DNA of 64,000 bases from Saccharothrix sp. NRRL B-16314. GTDB taxonomy: Bacteria; Actinomycetota; Actinomycetes; Mycobacteriales; Pseudonocardiaceae. The notes beneath the pieces were generated by a model. The model was not told the origin of the DNA. It did no database searches and saw nothing but the letters and a program-made list of their open reading frames with translations. The DNA is taken from NCBI RefSeq assembly GCF_000716595.1, contig NZ_JNXC01000020.1, positions 1 through 64,000 on the forward strand, written 5' to 3'. Position 1 is the first letter of the stretch. Each line of letters starts with the position of its first letter. Shown in pieces: positions 51,977 through 60,409 of the stretch. The position numbers and the translations under genes were made by a program.

Positions 51977-52022
51977 GGCGGTGCGCCGGAGGTCTCTGGG
52001 ACGAGACCTCCGGCACACCGCC
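51977..52022. terminator. strong hairpin terminator
   Basis: Core stem GCCGGAGGTCTC / GAGACCTCCGGC with a TGGGAC loop, extended by GGCGGTG / CACCGCC across one mismatch to 20 positions. It ends the epimerase transcript just before the maf promoter. Confidence 0.75.
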
Positions 52023-52028
52023 TAGGCT
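52023..52028 (+). promoter_or_regulatory. -10 hexamer TAGGCT, likely leaderless
   Basis: TANNNT hexamer 7 bases before GTG 52036, directly after the terminator hairpin. Confidence 0.5.
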
Positions 52029-52035
52029 TCGACGC

Positions 52036-52656
52036 GTGCGCTTCGTCCTCGCTTCCCAGTCCCCCGCCCGCCTGGCCGTGCTCCGCGCGGCCGGGGTCGA
52101 GCCCGTTGTCCGCGTGTCCGGCGTCGACGAGGACGCGTTGACCGCCTCCCTCGCCGACGCGAAGCCGGCAGAGCTCGTGACCGCGCTGGCGACGGCCAAG
52201 GCCGAGGCGATCGCCACCGCACCGGACGACGGCACGTACGACGACGCGGTGGTCGTCGGGTGCGACTCGATGCTGATGACCGCGGACGGCGACGTGCACG
52301 GCAAGCCCGGCACGGTCGAGGTCGCGCGCGAGCGCTGGAAGAAGATGGCGGGCACCACCGGCACCCTGCTCACCGGGCACGCGGTGCTGCGGATGCGTGG
52401 CGGGGAGGTCGTGGACCGGGCCGCCGGGCACGAGGCGACGCTGGTCCGGTTCGGCCGCCCGACCGACGACGAGCTCGAGGCGTACCTGGCGACGGGCGAG
52501 CCGCTGCAGGTGGCGGGCGGGTTCACGCTCGACGGGCAGGGCGGCTGGTTCGTGGACGGCATCGACGGCGATCCGTCCAGCGTGATCGGCATCAGCCTGC
52601 CGCTCACCCGGAAGCTGCTCCGTCAAGTCGGCGTCGCGGTGTCCGACATGTGGTAG
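52036..52656 (+). CDS. maf: Maf family nucleotide pyrophosphatase
   Basis: Maf proteins hydrolyse dTTP/UTP or modified nucleotides to monophosphates, a house-cleaning role linked to septum control. The 206-residue protein begins FVLASQSPARLAVLRAAGVEP and has GCDSMLMTADGDVHGKP, GFTLDGQGGWFVDGIDGDPSSVIGISLPL. It keeps its mycobacterial place after accE5. Preference among dTTP, UTP or m7GTP cannot be read here. Confidence 0.9.
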   Translation: MRFVLASQSPARLAVLRAAGVEPVVRVSGVDEDALTASLADAKPAELVTALATAKAEAIATAPDDGTYDDAVVVGCDSMLMTADGDVHGKPGTVEVARERWKKMAGTTGTLLTGHAVLRMRGGEVVDRAAGHEATLVRFGRPTDDELEAYLATGEPLQVAGGFTLDGQGGWFVDGIDGDPSSVIGISLPLTRKLLRQVGVAVSDMW

Positions 52657-52717
52657 CCGTGGTCACAATCCGCCTGATGCGGGAAGCTCCTGGCAGGAGT
52701 CTCGCGTTGGGGGAGCC

Positions 52718-52789
52718 GTGGGTGAACTGCTGACGCGCCGCCGTCACATCGACTTCGGGCGCAGGACGAACACGGGCTGTCGGGGCTGA
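52718..52789 (+). CDS. putative attenuator leader peptide (RRHID type)
   Basis: Twenty-three codons start at GTG 52718 behind TTGGGGGAGCC and encode VGELLTRRRHIDFGRRTNTG followed by CRG. Short actinobacterial peptides with RRHID/RRHVD and a C-terminal Cys are known as putative leader peptides upstream of sulfur and amino-acid transport genes, where ribosome stalling senses cysteine. The stop codon lies in the loop of a GGGGC-TGAC-GCCCC hairpin. The downstream gene is the SDF symporter. Confidence 0.7.
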   Translation: MGELLTRRRHIDFGRRTNTGCRG

Positions 52790-52795
52790 CGCCCC
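52782..52795 (+). promoter_or_regulatory. possible attenuator hairpin at leader-peptide stop
   Basis: GGGGC (52782-52786) can pair with GCCCC (52791-52795) around the loop TGAC containing the leader stop codon; GC-rich alternatives follow to about 52840. Confidence 0.4.
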
Positions 52796-52857
52796 CGCCG
52801 TCCGCCCCGGGCCGTCCGTCCCGGTCGTCCACCCTGCGCCGATTCCGGAGCACACCC

Positions 52858-54177
52858 ATGTCGTTCGTCCGCAGTTACACCAAGCCGAAGGTCTTCGGCA
52901 TCACCGTCCTCGCCGCGCTCGTGCTGGGCGCGCTCGCGGGGTACGTCGCCCAGAGCACCGACCAGGCGTGGCTGATCACCGCCCTCGGCACGATCGGTGA
53001 CGCCTTCACCAGCCTGTTGCAACTCACCGTGATCCCCCTGGTGTTCACCGCGATCGTGGTGGGCATCACGAGCCTCCGCAGGCTCGGCACCTCGCGCGCG
53101 GCCCGGCTCGGCGGCAAGACGCTGCTGTGGTTCGCCATCACCTCGTTGATCGCCGTGCTGATCGGCCTGGCCATCGCGCTGGTCTTCAAGCCGGGCGCCG
53201 GCGTGCAGGTCGAGCCGTCGCAGGCGGCGGTGGAGAAGCTGGCCGCGCGCGACCAGGGCTCGTGGAGCACCCTGCTCGAAACGCTCATCCCGTCGAACCT
53301 GTTCAGCGCCTTCACCGAGGGCGAAGTGCTCCAGGTGGTGTTCATCTCGGTGCTGGTCGGCTTCGCCGCGTACGCGCTGGGCGAGAAGGCCGCGCCGTTC
53401 GTGTCGCTGACGCGGTCGGCGTTCGACCTGATCCAGAAGATCGTCGGCTGGATCGTGCTGCTCGCGCCGATCGGCGTCTTCGGCCTGATCGGCACGGCGT
53501 TCGCGACTTACGGCAACTCGTTCGTCGGGCCGCTGTTCTCGCTGATCGCGTCCGTGTACGGCGGGTCGCTGCTGGTGCTGTTCGTGGTGTACCCGCTGCT
53601 GCTGCGGTTCGTCGGCCGGGTGTCGCCGGTGACGTTCTTCGGCAAGGCGTGGACGGCGATCCAGTTCGCGTTCGTGTCGCGGTCGTCGGGCGCGACGCTG
53701 CCGTTGAGCCGGCAGGCCGCGGCGAACCTGGGTGTGGACGCCGACTACGCGTCGTTCGCCGTGCCGCTGGGCACCACGACGAAGATGGACGGCTGCGCCG
53801 CGGTGTACCCGGCCATCGCCACCGTGTTCATCGCCAACCTGTTCGGCGTGCAGCTCGGCTTGTGGCAGTACGTGGCGATCGTCGCGGTCGCCGTGTTCGG
53901 CGCGCTGGCCACCGCCGGCACCACCGGCTGGTTCACCATGCTGACGTTGACGCTGGGTGCGGTGAACATGCCGCCGGAGGTCATCGCCACCGGCGTGGCG
54001 GTCGTCTACGCGATCGACCCGATCCTGGACATGGTCCGCACGGCCACCAACGTGACCGGCCAGATCACCGTTCCGGTCCTGGTCGCCCGCACCGAGGGCC
54101 TGCTGGACGACGAGGTCCTCAACGCACCCGCCGAGCCGTCGCTCCGCACCGCGCCGAGCACCCCGGTCCCCGCCTGA
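52858..54177 (+). CDS. SDF-family dicarboxylate/amino acid:cation symporter (possibly cystine uptake)
   Basis: This 439-residue transporter has the eight-helix plus two-hairpin SDF layout: IPLVFTAIVVGITSLRRLG, the serine-rich hairpin FVSRSSGATLPLS, the helix 7 motif TTTKMDG (NMDGT-like) and GATGTT-like ATAGTTGWFTM in hairpin 2. Family members import glutamate, C4-dicarboxylates or cystine (TcyP). The upstream cysteine-type leader peptide favours cystine, but this is inference. The stop codon TGA lies within the first motif of the third repeat array. Confidence 0.88.
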   Translation: MSFVRSYTKPKVFGITVLAALVLGALAGYVAQSTDQAWLITALGTIGDAFTSLLQLTVIPLVFTAIVVGITSLRRLGTSRAARLGGKTLLWFAITSLIAVLIGLAIALVFKPGAGVQVEPSQAAVEKLAARDQGSWSTLLETLIPSNLFSAFTEGEVLQVVFISVLVGFAAYALGEKAAPFVSLTRSAFDLIQKIVGWIVLLAPIGVFGLIGTAFATYGNSFVGPLFSLIASVYGGSLLVLFVVYPLLLRFVGRVSPVTFFGKAWTAIQFAFVSRSSGATLPLSRQAAANLGVDADYASFAVPLGTTTKMDGCAAVYPAIATVFIANLFGVQLGLWQYVAIVAVAVFGALATAGTTGWFTMLTLTLGAVNMPPEVIATGVAVVYAIDPILDMVRTATNVTGQITVPVLVARTEGLLDDEVLNAPAEPSLRTAPSTPVPA

Positions 54178-54331
54178 GCGTTGAACTCACCCGTTCCGAA
54201 CGTAGGACTCACGGGTACGGAACGTAGGACTCACCCGACGCGAACGTAGGACTCACGCAAACCCCGCGTGAGTCCTACGTTTAGAACGCGTGAGTCCTAC
54301 GTTCGGGACCGCCGAGTTCAACGTTCGGAAC
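54174..54331. repeat. 22-bp phased inverted repeat array, site 3 (reverse polarity)
   Basis: Order is opposite to sites 1 and 2: variant CTGAGCGTTGAACTC (54174-54188), inverted units at 54198, 54220 and 54242, direct units at 54268 and 54290, then variant GAGTTCAACGTTCGGAAC (54314-54331). The centre AACGTAGGACTCACGC / GCGTGAGTCCTACGTT (54243-54258 with 54266-54281) is a perfect 16-bp stem with a 7-base loop. It separates the convergent symporter and hypothetical genes. Confidence 0.9.
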
Positions 54332-54367
54332 ACGCCGGGTGTCCACTTCCTGCACGGCAGTGCCCGT

Positions 54368-55057
54368 TCATGCACCGCACTGACGGAGTTCCGAAGGGTC
54401 CGGAGCCACCTCGGGCCACCCGGACAGCGCCTCCGGCTCACGGACGACGGGCGTGCAGCCCAGCTCGCCACCCCCGCCGGCCAGCGAGAACACCTGCACG
54501 AACCAACGCGCGCAGTCCGCACCCGTCGGGCACGCCCGCTGCACGGCCACCACGTCGGCCACCGCGTCCTGGTTCACGTCCCGCAGCGCCAAGTACGCCC
54601 CGCTCGACACGTACGGCACCTGAGCCCGCGACCAGGCCCCCGACCTGCGCACGAGCACCTCGCCCACCACCTCGCCGCCGACCTCGCCGCGCGCCAGGCA
54701 CACCCCGACCTCCGCGTCGACGCACTGCAACGACTGCTCGGTGATCCGCGCGCCGGACGACGCGATGGTCAACTCGAAGATGTTCGGCCCCGAAGCCCCA
54801 CCGGTACGGATCCGGCCCGCGCCCTCACCGACGAGCAACTCCACTGAATCGACGCCGACCTGCTTCTTCACCACGGACCGGCACGCCGTCGTCCCGCACC
54901 GGAGATCGTCGCGCGGAGCCGTCGCACCGGCGTCCGTGACCGCCGTCGGACGCAGTGACCAGGCGATCGCCAACCCGGTCACGGTGGTCAGGACCGCCGC
55001 GCAAGCGATCGCGAGCGCGGCCATGGGCGGGCGTGTCACGATTGCGGATTGTTCCAC
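54368..55057 (-). CDS. membrane-anchored hypothetical protein
   Basis: This 229-residue protein has a transmembrane helix at about 12-33 (MAALAIACAAVLTTVTGLAIAWSL) and a secreted domain with at least six cysteines (RCGTTACRS, LQCVDAEVGVCLA, ACPTGADCARW) that probably form disulfides. ALRDVNQDAVADVVAVQ resembles an FG-GAP-like calcium loop. GTG 55057 is taken as start over TTG 55060. The family is unknown. It is divergent from accA3. Confidence 0.7.
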   Translation of the reverse strand: MEQSAIVTRPPMAALAIACAAVLTTVTGLAIAWSLRPTAVTDAGATAPRDDLRCGTTACRSVVKKQVGVDSVELLVGEGAGRIRTGGASGPNIFELTIASSGARITEQSLQCVDAEVGVCLARGEVGGEVVGEVLVRRSGAWSRAQVPYVSSGAYLALRDVNQDAVADVVAVQRACPTGADCARWFVQVFSLAGGGGELGCTPVVREPEALSGWPEVAPDPSELRQCGA

Positions 55058-55100
55058 CAAGCGTGAGCTGTCTCTCGGTCACCGCGTACTGACGGGTCAC

Positions 55101-55106
55101 TAAACT
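55101..55106 (+). promoter_or_regulatory. -10 hexamer TAAACT for accA3
   Basis: TANNNT hexamer 50 bases before GTG 55157; the leader contains the AGGAGG ribosome-binding site. Confidence 0.45.
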
Positions 55107-55156
55107 CCCCGACCATTGCCGCTCCAAGTTCCACAGTTGCCAGGAGGTAGGACGTC

Positions 55157-56920
55157 GTGTCGCTGCGCAAGGTCCTCGTCGCCAACCGCGGCGAGATCGC
55201 CGTCCGGGTCATCCGCGCCTGCCGTGACGCCGGGCTGGCCAGCGTCGCCGTGTACGCCGACCCGGACCGGGACGCCCCGTTCGTCCGGCTGGCGGACGAG
55301 GCGTTCGCCCTGGGTGGCAGCACGCCCGGTGACAGCTACCTGTCCGTGGACAAGCTGTTGGACGTCGCCAAGCGCGCCGGCGCGGACTCGGTGCACCCCG
55401 GCTACGGCTTCCTCTCCGAGAACGCGGACTTCGCGCAGGCCGTCATGGACGCGGGCCTGACGTGGATCGGCCCGACCCCGCAGGCGATCCGCGACCTCGG
55501 CGACAAGGTGACCGCGCGGCACATCGCGATGCGCGCGGGCGCGCCGCTGGTGCCCGGCACCAAGGACCCGGTGAACGGGCCGGACGAGATCATCGCGTTC
55601 GCCGAGGAGCACGGCCTCCCGGTGGCGATCAAGGCGGCGTTCGGCGGCGGCGGTCGCGGCCTGAAGGTCGCCCGCACGCTGGAGGAGATCCCCGAGCTGT
55701 TCGACAGCGCGGTGCGCGAGGCCGTCACGGCGTTCGGCCGCGGCGAGTGCTTCGTCGAGCGGTACCTGGACAAGCCGCGGCACGTCGAGGCGCAGGTGCT
55801 GGCCGACCAGCACGGCAACGTGATCGTCGTCGGCACGCGCGACTGCTCGTTGCAGCGCCGCCACCAGAAGCTGGTCGAGGAGGCGCCCGCGCCGTTCCTC
55901 ACCGACGAGCAGCGCGCCGCGATCCACACGTCCGCGCGCGCCATCTGCAAGGAAGCCGGCTACCACGGCGCGGGCACGGTCGAGTACCTGGTCGCGGTGG
56001 ACGGCACGATCTCGTTCCTCGAGGTGAACACCCGGCTCCAGGTGGAGCACCCGGTCAGCGAGGAGACCGCGGGCGTCGACCTGGTCCGCGAGCAGTTCCG
56101 CATCGCGGCCGGCGAGAAGCTGCGCTTCACCGAGGACCCGACGCCGCGCGGCCACTCGATCGAGTTCCGCATCAACGGCGAGGACGCGGGCCGCAACTTC
56201 CTGCCCGCCCCCGGCACCGTCACCACGTTCGTCGCACCGTCCGGCCCCGGTGTCCGGGTGGACGCCGGTGTGGAGAGCGGCACGGTCATCGGCGGCCAGT
56301 TCGACTCGTTGCTGGCCAAGCTGATCGTCACCGGCGAGAACCGCACGCAGGCCTTGGAACGGGCGCGGCGCGCGCTGGACGAGATGGTGGTCGAGGGCAT
56401 GGCCACCGTGCTGCCGTTCCACCGCGCGATCGTGCGCGACCCGGCGTTCGTCGGCGAGGACGGCTTCATCGTGCACACGCGGTGGATCGAGACCGAGTTC
56501 GACAACACCATCGCCCCGTTCTCGGACGGCGCGGAGGCCGAGGAGGACGAGCCGCGGCAGACCCTGGTGGTCGAGGTCGGCGGACGGCGGCTGGAGGTGT
56601 CGCTGCCCGGTGACCTGGCGTTCGGCGGTGGCGGCGGCGCGAAGACCGCGGTGAAGGCCAAGCCGCGCAAGCGCAGTGGCGGCAAGGGCGGTGCGGCCGT
56701 GTCGGGTGACGCGGTGGCCGCGCCCATGCAGGGCACCATCGTGAAGGTCGCCGTCGAGGACGGGCAGCAGGTCGAGGCGGGCGAGCTGATCGTCGTGCTG
56801 GAGGCCATGAAGATGGAGAACCCGGTGATCGCGCACAAGGCCGGTGTGGTCACCGGTCTGGCCGCCGAGCCGGGCGCCACGGTCACCCAGGGCACCGTTC
56901 TCTGCGAGCTCAAGGAATAG
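55157..56920 (+). CDS. accA3: acyl-CoA carboxylase alpha subunit (biotin carboxylase + carrier)
   Basis: The 587-residue subunit carboxylates its own biotin and passes the carboxyl to AccD subunits. Biotin carboxylase domain: [34 protein letters not shown]-grasp [44 protein letters not shown]. The C-terminal carrier domain has EAMKMEN with the biotinylated Lys at about 552. GTG 55157 is fixed by AGGAGG. The linker (about 485-515) is Gly/Lys-rich. Confidence 0.95.
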   Translation: MSLRKVLVANRGEIAVRVIRACRDAGLASVAVYADPDRDAPFVRLADEAFALGGSTPGDSYLSVDKLLDVAKRAGADSVHPGYGFLSENADFAQAVMDAGLTWIGPTPQAIRDLGDKVTARHIAMRAGAPLVPGTKDPVNGPDEIIAFAEEHGLPVAIKAAFGGGGRGLKVARTLEEIPELFDSAVREAVTAFGRGECFVERYLDKPRHVEAQVLADQHGNVIVVGTRDCSLQRRHQKLVEEAPAPFLTDEQRAAIHTSARAICKEAGYHGAGTVEYLVAVDGTISFLEVNTRLQVEHPVSEETAGVDLVREQFRIAAGEKLRFTEDPTPRGHSIEFRINGEDAGRNFLPAPGTVTTFVAPSGPGVRVDAGVESGTVIGGQFDSLLAKLIVTGENRTQALERARRALDEMVVEGMATVLPFHRAIVRDPAFVGEDGFIVHTRWIETEFDNTIAPFSDGAEAEEDEPRQTLVVEVGGRRLEVSLPGDLAFGGGGGAKTAVKAKPRKRSGGKGGAAVSGDAVAAPMQGTIVKVAVEDGQQVEAGELIVVLEAMKMENPVIAHKAGVVTGLAAEPGATVTQGTVLCELKE

Positions 56921-56923
56921 GCT
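56918..56923 (+). promoter_or_regulatory. -10 hexamer TAGGCT overlapping the accA3 stop
   Basis: The accA3 stop codon TAG is the first half of a TANNNT hexamer 7 bases before GTG 56931, giving a possible leaderless internal promoter. Confidence 0.4.
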
Positions 56924-56930
56924 CGGCCGT

Positions 56931-57317
56931 GTGAGCGAGCGGGACATCCGGATCGGCGACGCGGAGCGCGAGCACGCGCTCGAACTGCTCGGCACGCACC
57001 TCGGCGAGGGGCGGCTGACGGTGGACGAGTTCGGCGAGCGCTCCGCCCGCGTCGCCACCGCGAAAACCCGCGGTGACCTGTACTCGTTGTTCGGTGACCT
57101 GCCCGCGCCGCGCCCGAGCTTCACCCGCGTGGAACCCGAGGTGCGGCCGGTCGGGTCGGTCCAGCGCGACATCAGGCGCGATCCGCGCTTCAACGGCGCC
57201 GTCGTGATGGCGGTGGCGTTCGTGAGCTTCGCCCTGCTCTTCGTGGTGAAGACGCCGTTGATCCTCCTGCTGATCCCCGCGGCGATGCTGCTGGTCGGCC
57301 GGATGGGCTCACGGTGA
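56931..57317 (+). CDS. DUF1707 membrane protein
   Basis: This 128-residue protein begins with the DUF1707 motif DIRIGDAEREHALELLGTHLGEGRLTVDEFGERSARVATAKTRGDL (shown here in part as the family hallmark) and ends with two membrane helices. DUF1707 proteins are common in actinobacteria, with no established biochemical role. It follows accA3 by 10 bases and overlaps the next gene by four. Confidence 0.85.
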   Translation: MSERDIRIGDAEREHALELLGTHLGEGRLTVDEFGERSARVATAKTRGDLYSLFGDLPAPRPSFTRVEPEVRPVGSVQRDIRRDPRFNGAVVMAVAFVSFALLFVVKTPLILLLIPAAMLLVGRMGSR

Positions 57318-57559
57318 ACGGGTCGTTGTTGCTGGTCCTGCACGACCGCGAGGACGCCGAGGAAGCGGCGCGCGAGCTGGCGGCGGCGGGCTGGTCGCCG
57401 TGCGCGGTGCACAAAGACCTGTTGGCGGGCGAGGACGACGCCGAGGACGCCGACTGGGTGGTGGAGCTGGTCACCGGCCCCGGTGGCCAACCGGCCGCCG
57501 ACCACCGCGCGCTGCTCGAAGAAGTGGCCGAGCACCACGACGGCTTCGTCACCGACTAG
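57314..57559 (+). CDS. small acidic hypothetical protein
   Basis: The 81-residue product (LLLVLHDREDAEEAARELAA ... VVELVTGP) has a ferredoxin-like alternation of strands and helices and is strongly acidic. The GTGA overlap with the DUF1707 gene indicates an operon. I remember similar small proteins beside accA3 genes in related genera but no function. Confidence 0.75.
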   Translation: MNGSLLLVLHDREDAEEAARELAAAGWSPCAVHKDLLAGEDDAEDADWVVELVTGPGGQPAADHRALLEEVAEHHDGFVTD

Positions 57560-57562
57560 TCT
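57557..57562 (+). promoter_or_regulatory. -10 hexamer TAGTCT, likely leaderless
   Basis: The stop codon TAG of the preceding gene forms a TANNNT hexamer 8 bases before ATG 57571. Confidence 0.4.
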
Positions 57563-57570
57563 CCCGCGCC

Positions 57571-58011
57571 ATGGAGGCCGTCGAGATCAACGCGGGCGAG
57601 TTCTACCTGCGTCAACTGCGCGTCGACGACCGCATCGACGACCGGGTGGCGTTGGTGGGCGGCGGCCTGTTCCCCGATCTCGCCACCGCCGGCGCGCACA
57701 TCGCCGAACGGGCGGACCAGTGGCACACCGAGGAGTGCTGCTCCTGGGCCGTGTGCGACCAGCTCACCGGGACGGCCGTCGGCGAGGTCGCCTTGGCCCG
57801 CACCGGCGAACTCACCTGCTGGACCACCCCCGACCTGCGCGGCAAGGGGATCGCGACGCACGCGGCGTCCGCCGTGCTGCGGTTCGGGTTCGGCTTCCTC
57901 GACCTGCCGCGGATCACCGCGACCCCACCTGACGAACCGGCCCGGCGAGTAGCTGTGAAATGCGGCTTCACCGCCGGGTCTCCACTTGGCGTGTGGACAC
58001 GGCTACGGTAG
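57571..58011 (+). CDS. GNAT-family acetyltransferase
   Basis: This 146-residue protein shows the RimJ/RimL-like GNAT pattern: FYLRQLRVDDRIDD at the start, GTAVGEVALART in the central sheet, DLRGKGIATHAASAVLRFGF for acetyl-CoA binding and VAVKCGFTAGSPLGVWTRLR at the end. The substrate (amine on a protein or small molecule) is unknown. Confidence 0.85.
   Translation: MEAVEINAGEFYLRQLRVDDRIDDRVALVGGGLFPDLATAGAHIAERADQWHTEECCSWAVCDQLTGTAVGEVALARTGELTCWTTPDLRGKGIATHAASAVLRFGFGFLDLPRITATPPDEPARRVAVKCGFTAGSPLGVWTRLR
58004..58009 (+). promoter_or_regulatory. -10 hexamer TACGGT, likely leaderless
   Basis: TANNNT hexamer 8 bases before ATG 58018, overlapping the GNAT stop codon. Confidence 0.4.
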
Positions 58012-58017
58012 GTGCCC

Positions 58018-58605
58018 ATGAGGGTTGCTCGTGTGATCATCGCCACGCTGTGCGCGTGGACGTTGGCCGCCTGCACGCCCTTCCCGGAGAAGAAGGCCGA
58101 CGGCCGGGTGGACGAGCCGCTGCCGCCGACGACGACCACCGTGACGTCGTTGCCGCCCAGGCCACAGGACATCCGGCTGGACGAAGTGGACCCGTGCGCG
58201 ATGCTCTCGGCGGAGCAGCGGACCCAGTTGAGCCTGGACAACCCGCCCAGCCCCTATGTGGAATCGAGCTTCGGGAACGCGAAGGCGTGCACCATGCGCA
58301 GCAACATCAGCGGGAACGTGGTCAGGTTGACGCTCGTCACGGTGGAGGGCGTCGGTGTCTGGCTGAGCGAGAACGCCCAGGTCGACGCCAAGCAGACGAC
58401 CGTGGCCGGATTCCCAGGTCTGACCGTGCGGACACCCGGCATGGACAACGTGTGCAACGTCGAAGTGGACCTCGCCGAGGGCCAGTTCCTGGACGTGATG
58501 TTCCGCGACGGCGGTAACGCCACGGCGGCGAAACAAGACACTCTGTGCCAAGGGGCGCAGCGCGCGGCAGAAGCGGCGGTAGCCGGTTTGCTGCAACGGC
58601 GTTGA
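58018..58605 (+). CDS. DUF3558 lipoprotein
   Basis: This 195-residue secreted protein has a signal with lipobox LAAC (Cys19), a Thr/Pro linker, then the DUF3558 domain: DPCAMLSAEQRTQL, CTMRSNISGNVVRLTL, NVCNVEVDL, DTLCQGAQRAAEAAVAGL, with four mature cysteines. DUF3558 lipoproteins are frequent next to ESX-type genes in Pseudonocardiaceae. The role is not known; it may be an envelope component of the secretion locus downstream. Confidence 0.85.
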   Translation: MRVARVIIATLCAWTLAACTPFPEKKADGRVDEPLPPTTTTVTSLPPRPQDIRLDEVDPCAMLSAEQRTQLSLDNPPSPYVESSFGNAKACTMRSNISGNVVRLTLVTVEGVGVWLSENAQVDAKQTTVAGFPGLTVRTPGMDNVCNVEVDLAEGQFLDVMFRDGGNATAAKQDTLCQGAQRAAEAAVAGLLQRR

Positions 58606-58657
58606 TCCACGCGGGGGATGTGCACGCCACCTACTCCCCGCTGTCGGACCCGGTGGC

Positions 58658-58663
58658 TACAGT
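58658..58663 (+). promoter_or_regulatory. -10 hexamer TACAGT for the Esx-PPE-EspG operon
   Basis: TANNNT hexamer 41 bases before ATG 58705; the leader carries GGAAGGCGGGGAAG as ribosome-binding region. Confidence 0.35.
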
Positions 58664-58704
58664 GACCATGCGCGACGGGAAGCAGGAAGGCGGGGAAGTC
58701 GTCC

Positions 58705-59082
58705 ATGGCGTCGGAAGACAACGGTCAGGGCGCTGACACGGGCTCACCACCGCCCTTGGCCCACACGTTGAACGTTGAGCCCAGCGCGATCCCCAGCCTC
58801 CGCAGCGCGTTCGCCGGCGCGCTCACGAAGCTGGACAAGGAGATCGAGCTGGCGATCACCGAGGTCCGGGTCCGCCCGTGGGCCGGTGATCCGGTGAGCC
58901 AGGAAGCGGCGGAGCGGTTCAACGAGCGGTCGCTGGAGTCCGGCGACTCGGCGTTGACGGCGCTGGAGAACTACCAGCGGCAGCTCAAGTCGGCCATGGA
59001 CGCGTTGACCCTGGTCGAGCGGCAGTACACGTCCATCGAAGAAGACAACACCGGGTTGATGGGACAGCAGGGCAGCCGCTGA
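58705..59082 (+). CDS. WXG100-like (Esx-type) protein
   Basis: This 125-residue, mostly helical protein has a WAG turn (RPWAGDPVS) between two long helices, as in Esx proteins, and the C-terminal YTSIEEDN which resembles the YxxxD/E secretion signal. Compared with classic 100-residue Esx proteins it has a short disordered N-terminal extension. It is the first gene of a three-gene unit with the PPE-like and EspG genes. Confidence 0.78.
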   Translation: MASEDNGQGADTGSPPPLAHTLNVEPSAIPSLRSAFAGALTKLDKEIELAITEVRVRPWAGDPVSQEAAERFNERSLESGDSALTALENYQRQLKSAMDALTLVERQYTSIEEDNTGLMGQQGSR

Positions 59083-59110
59083 GCGCCCGGCGCAGGCAAG
59101 GGGAACGTTC

Positions 59111-60409
59111 ATGCCCGATGGACACCGCTGGAGCGGGTACAGCCACGAAGAGCTGTACCGGCAGATCAACTCCGGGCCGGGACCGAAAGCCTCGCACGCC
59201 TCGATGGAGCGGTGGCAGGGCGTCTCGACCGCGTTGACCGAGATCAACGCCGAGTTGCTCGCCGGCGTGCAGCGCTCCGGCGCCACGTGGGAGGGCTCGG
59301 CGGCGGACCACGCCCGCAGCGGCCTGAACCCGTTGGCGGCGTGGGCGGACGATGCCCGTACCGGCGCCGAGGTGATGCGCATCTCCGCCGAGTTGCAGGC
59401 CGACTACATCTCCAAGGCCCGTTCGGACATGCCGCCGCCGGTGAAGGTGACGGCGGAGGAGCCGAACCTGCTCGTCAGCGCGCTCACGAACCTGGTGGGC
59501 GGGCAGACGGACTACGAGAAGCAGGAGAAGGCGCAGAACGCGGCCGAGCAGCGGGCGCGTGAGGTGATGACGACGTACGCGTCCAGCACCGTGTCGAACA
59601 CGACCACGCTGGGCCAGTTCCACCAGCCGCCGCAGCTGGTGATCAGCGCGGGCGACGTGGTGCGGAACGACTCGGCCGGCGTGTCGCAGCCGGGGTGGGC
59701 GTACGGCGGTCCTCGTGGCGGTCGTGGCGGCGGCGGCGGTGGTGGTTGGCGTCGTGGTGGGCGCGGCGGCATGCCGATGTGGCGTCCTCCCGTGTCGTCG
59801 GGCTCCGGCAGCTACGCGGGTGGCGGGTCGACGGGCACGTCTTCGGCGGCTCCGGTCGCGTCGACCAGGCCGTCTACCGCCGCGGTCGTTCCGGCGGGGC
59901 CGAGTTCGGCGGCTTTCGGGACGGGTGGCGTGATCGGCGGTGCGGGTCGGTCGGACAAGGAACGGCGCGGCTCGTCGTCTTCCGGCTCTTCCGGTTCTTC
60001 CGGCTCCTCTGCGTCCTCGGACACGACGAGCGGGCAGAACGCCGCGGCTCAGCACGTGCTCTCGGGCGGCACGTCGTCGTCCAGCGGCACGACGTCGGTC
60101 AGCTCGGCGGAGTTCGGGGCGTTCGCGGCGGCCAACGCGCAGCACGCCGCCACGGCGGCCCCCGGTGGGTCGACGGGCGCGCTGGCCGGCGGCCAGGTCG
60201 GCGGTGGCGACACCGTGCACAAGCGGAGCACGCCCGCGCCGGTCGCGCCCGCGTTCGACCCGTTCGGCGGGTTGGGCGGCCCCCGTGGCGGGGACGACGA
60301 AGAAGATGCCACGCACGATGCCGCCGACTACCTTCGGGAGACGGACGACATCTACGGCGTTGGCGGGACGATCTCGCCTGCGGTGATCGGGGAGAGCACC
60401 ACCCACTGA
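59111..60409 (+). CDS. PPE-like secreted protein
   Basis: This 432-residue protein has an N-terminal helical domain (about 1-170) with the W-x-G motif TWEGSAADHA, characteristic of PPE/EspB-type ESX substrates. It continues as a long Gly/Ser/Thr/Ala-rich region with RGGRGGGGGGGWRRGGRGG at about 200-220 and an acidic C-terminus. An export partner (Esx) precedes it and the EspG chaperone gene follows, with stop and start overlapping (TGATG). It probably forms part of the surface or a secreted complex. Confidence 0.82.
   Translation: MPDGHRWSGYSHEELYRQINSGPGPKASHASMERWQGVSTALTEINAELLAGVQRSGATWEGSAADHARSGLNPLAAWADDARTGAEVMRISAELQADYISKARSDMPPPVKVTAEEPNLLVSALTNLVGGQTDYEKQEKAQNAAEQRAREVMTTYASSTVSNTTTLGQFHQPPQLVISAGDVVRNDSAGVSQPGWAYGGPRGGRGGGGGGGWRRGGRGGMPMWRPPVSSGSGSYAGGGSTGTSSAAPVASTRPSTAAVVPAGPSSAAFGTGGVIGGAGRSDKERRGSSSSGSSGSSGSSASSDTTSGQNAAAQHVLSGGTSSSSGTTSVSSAEFGAFAAANAQHAATAAPGGSTGALAGGQVGGGDTVHKRSTPAPVAPAFDPFGGLGGPRGGDDEEDATHDAADYLRETDDIYGVGGTISPAVIGESTTH

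Noticed and set aside
54290..54847. Frames beginning inside repeats with MSPTF and RTRESYV-type sequence
   Set aside because: They are translations of the repeat followed by antisense of a supported gene; similar spurious products appear at 61250.
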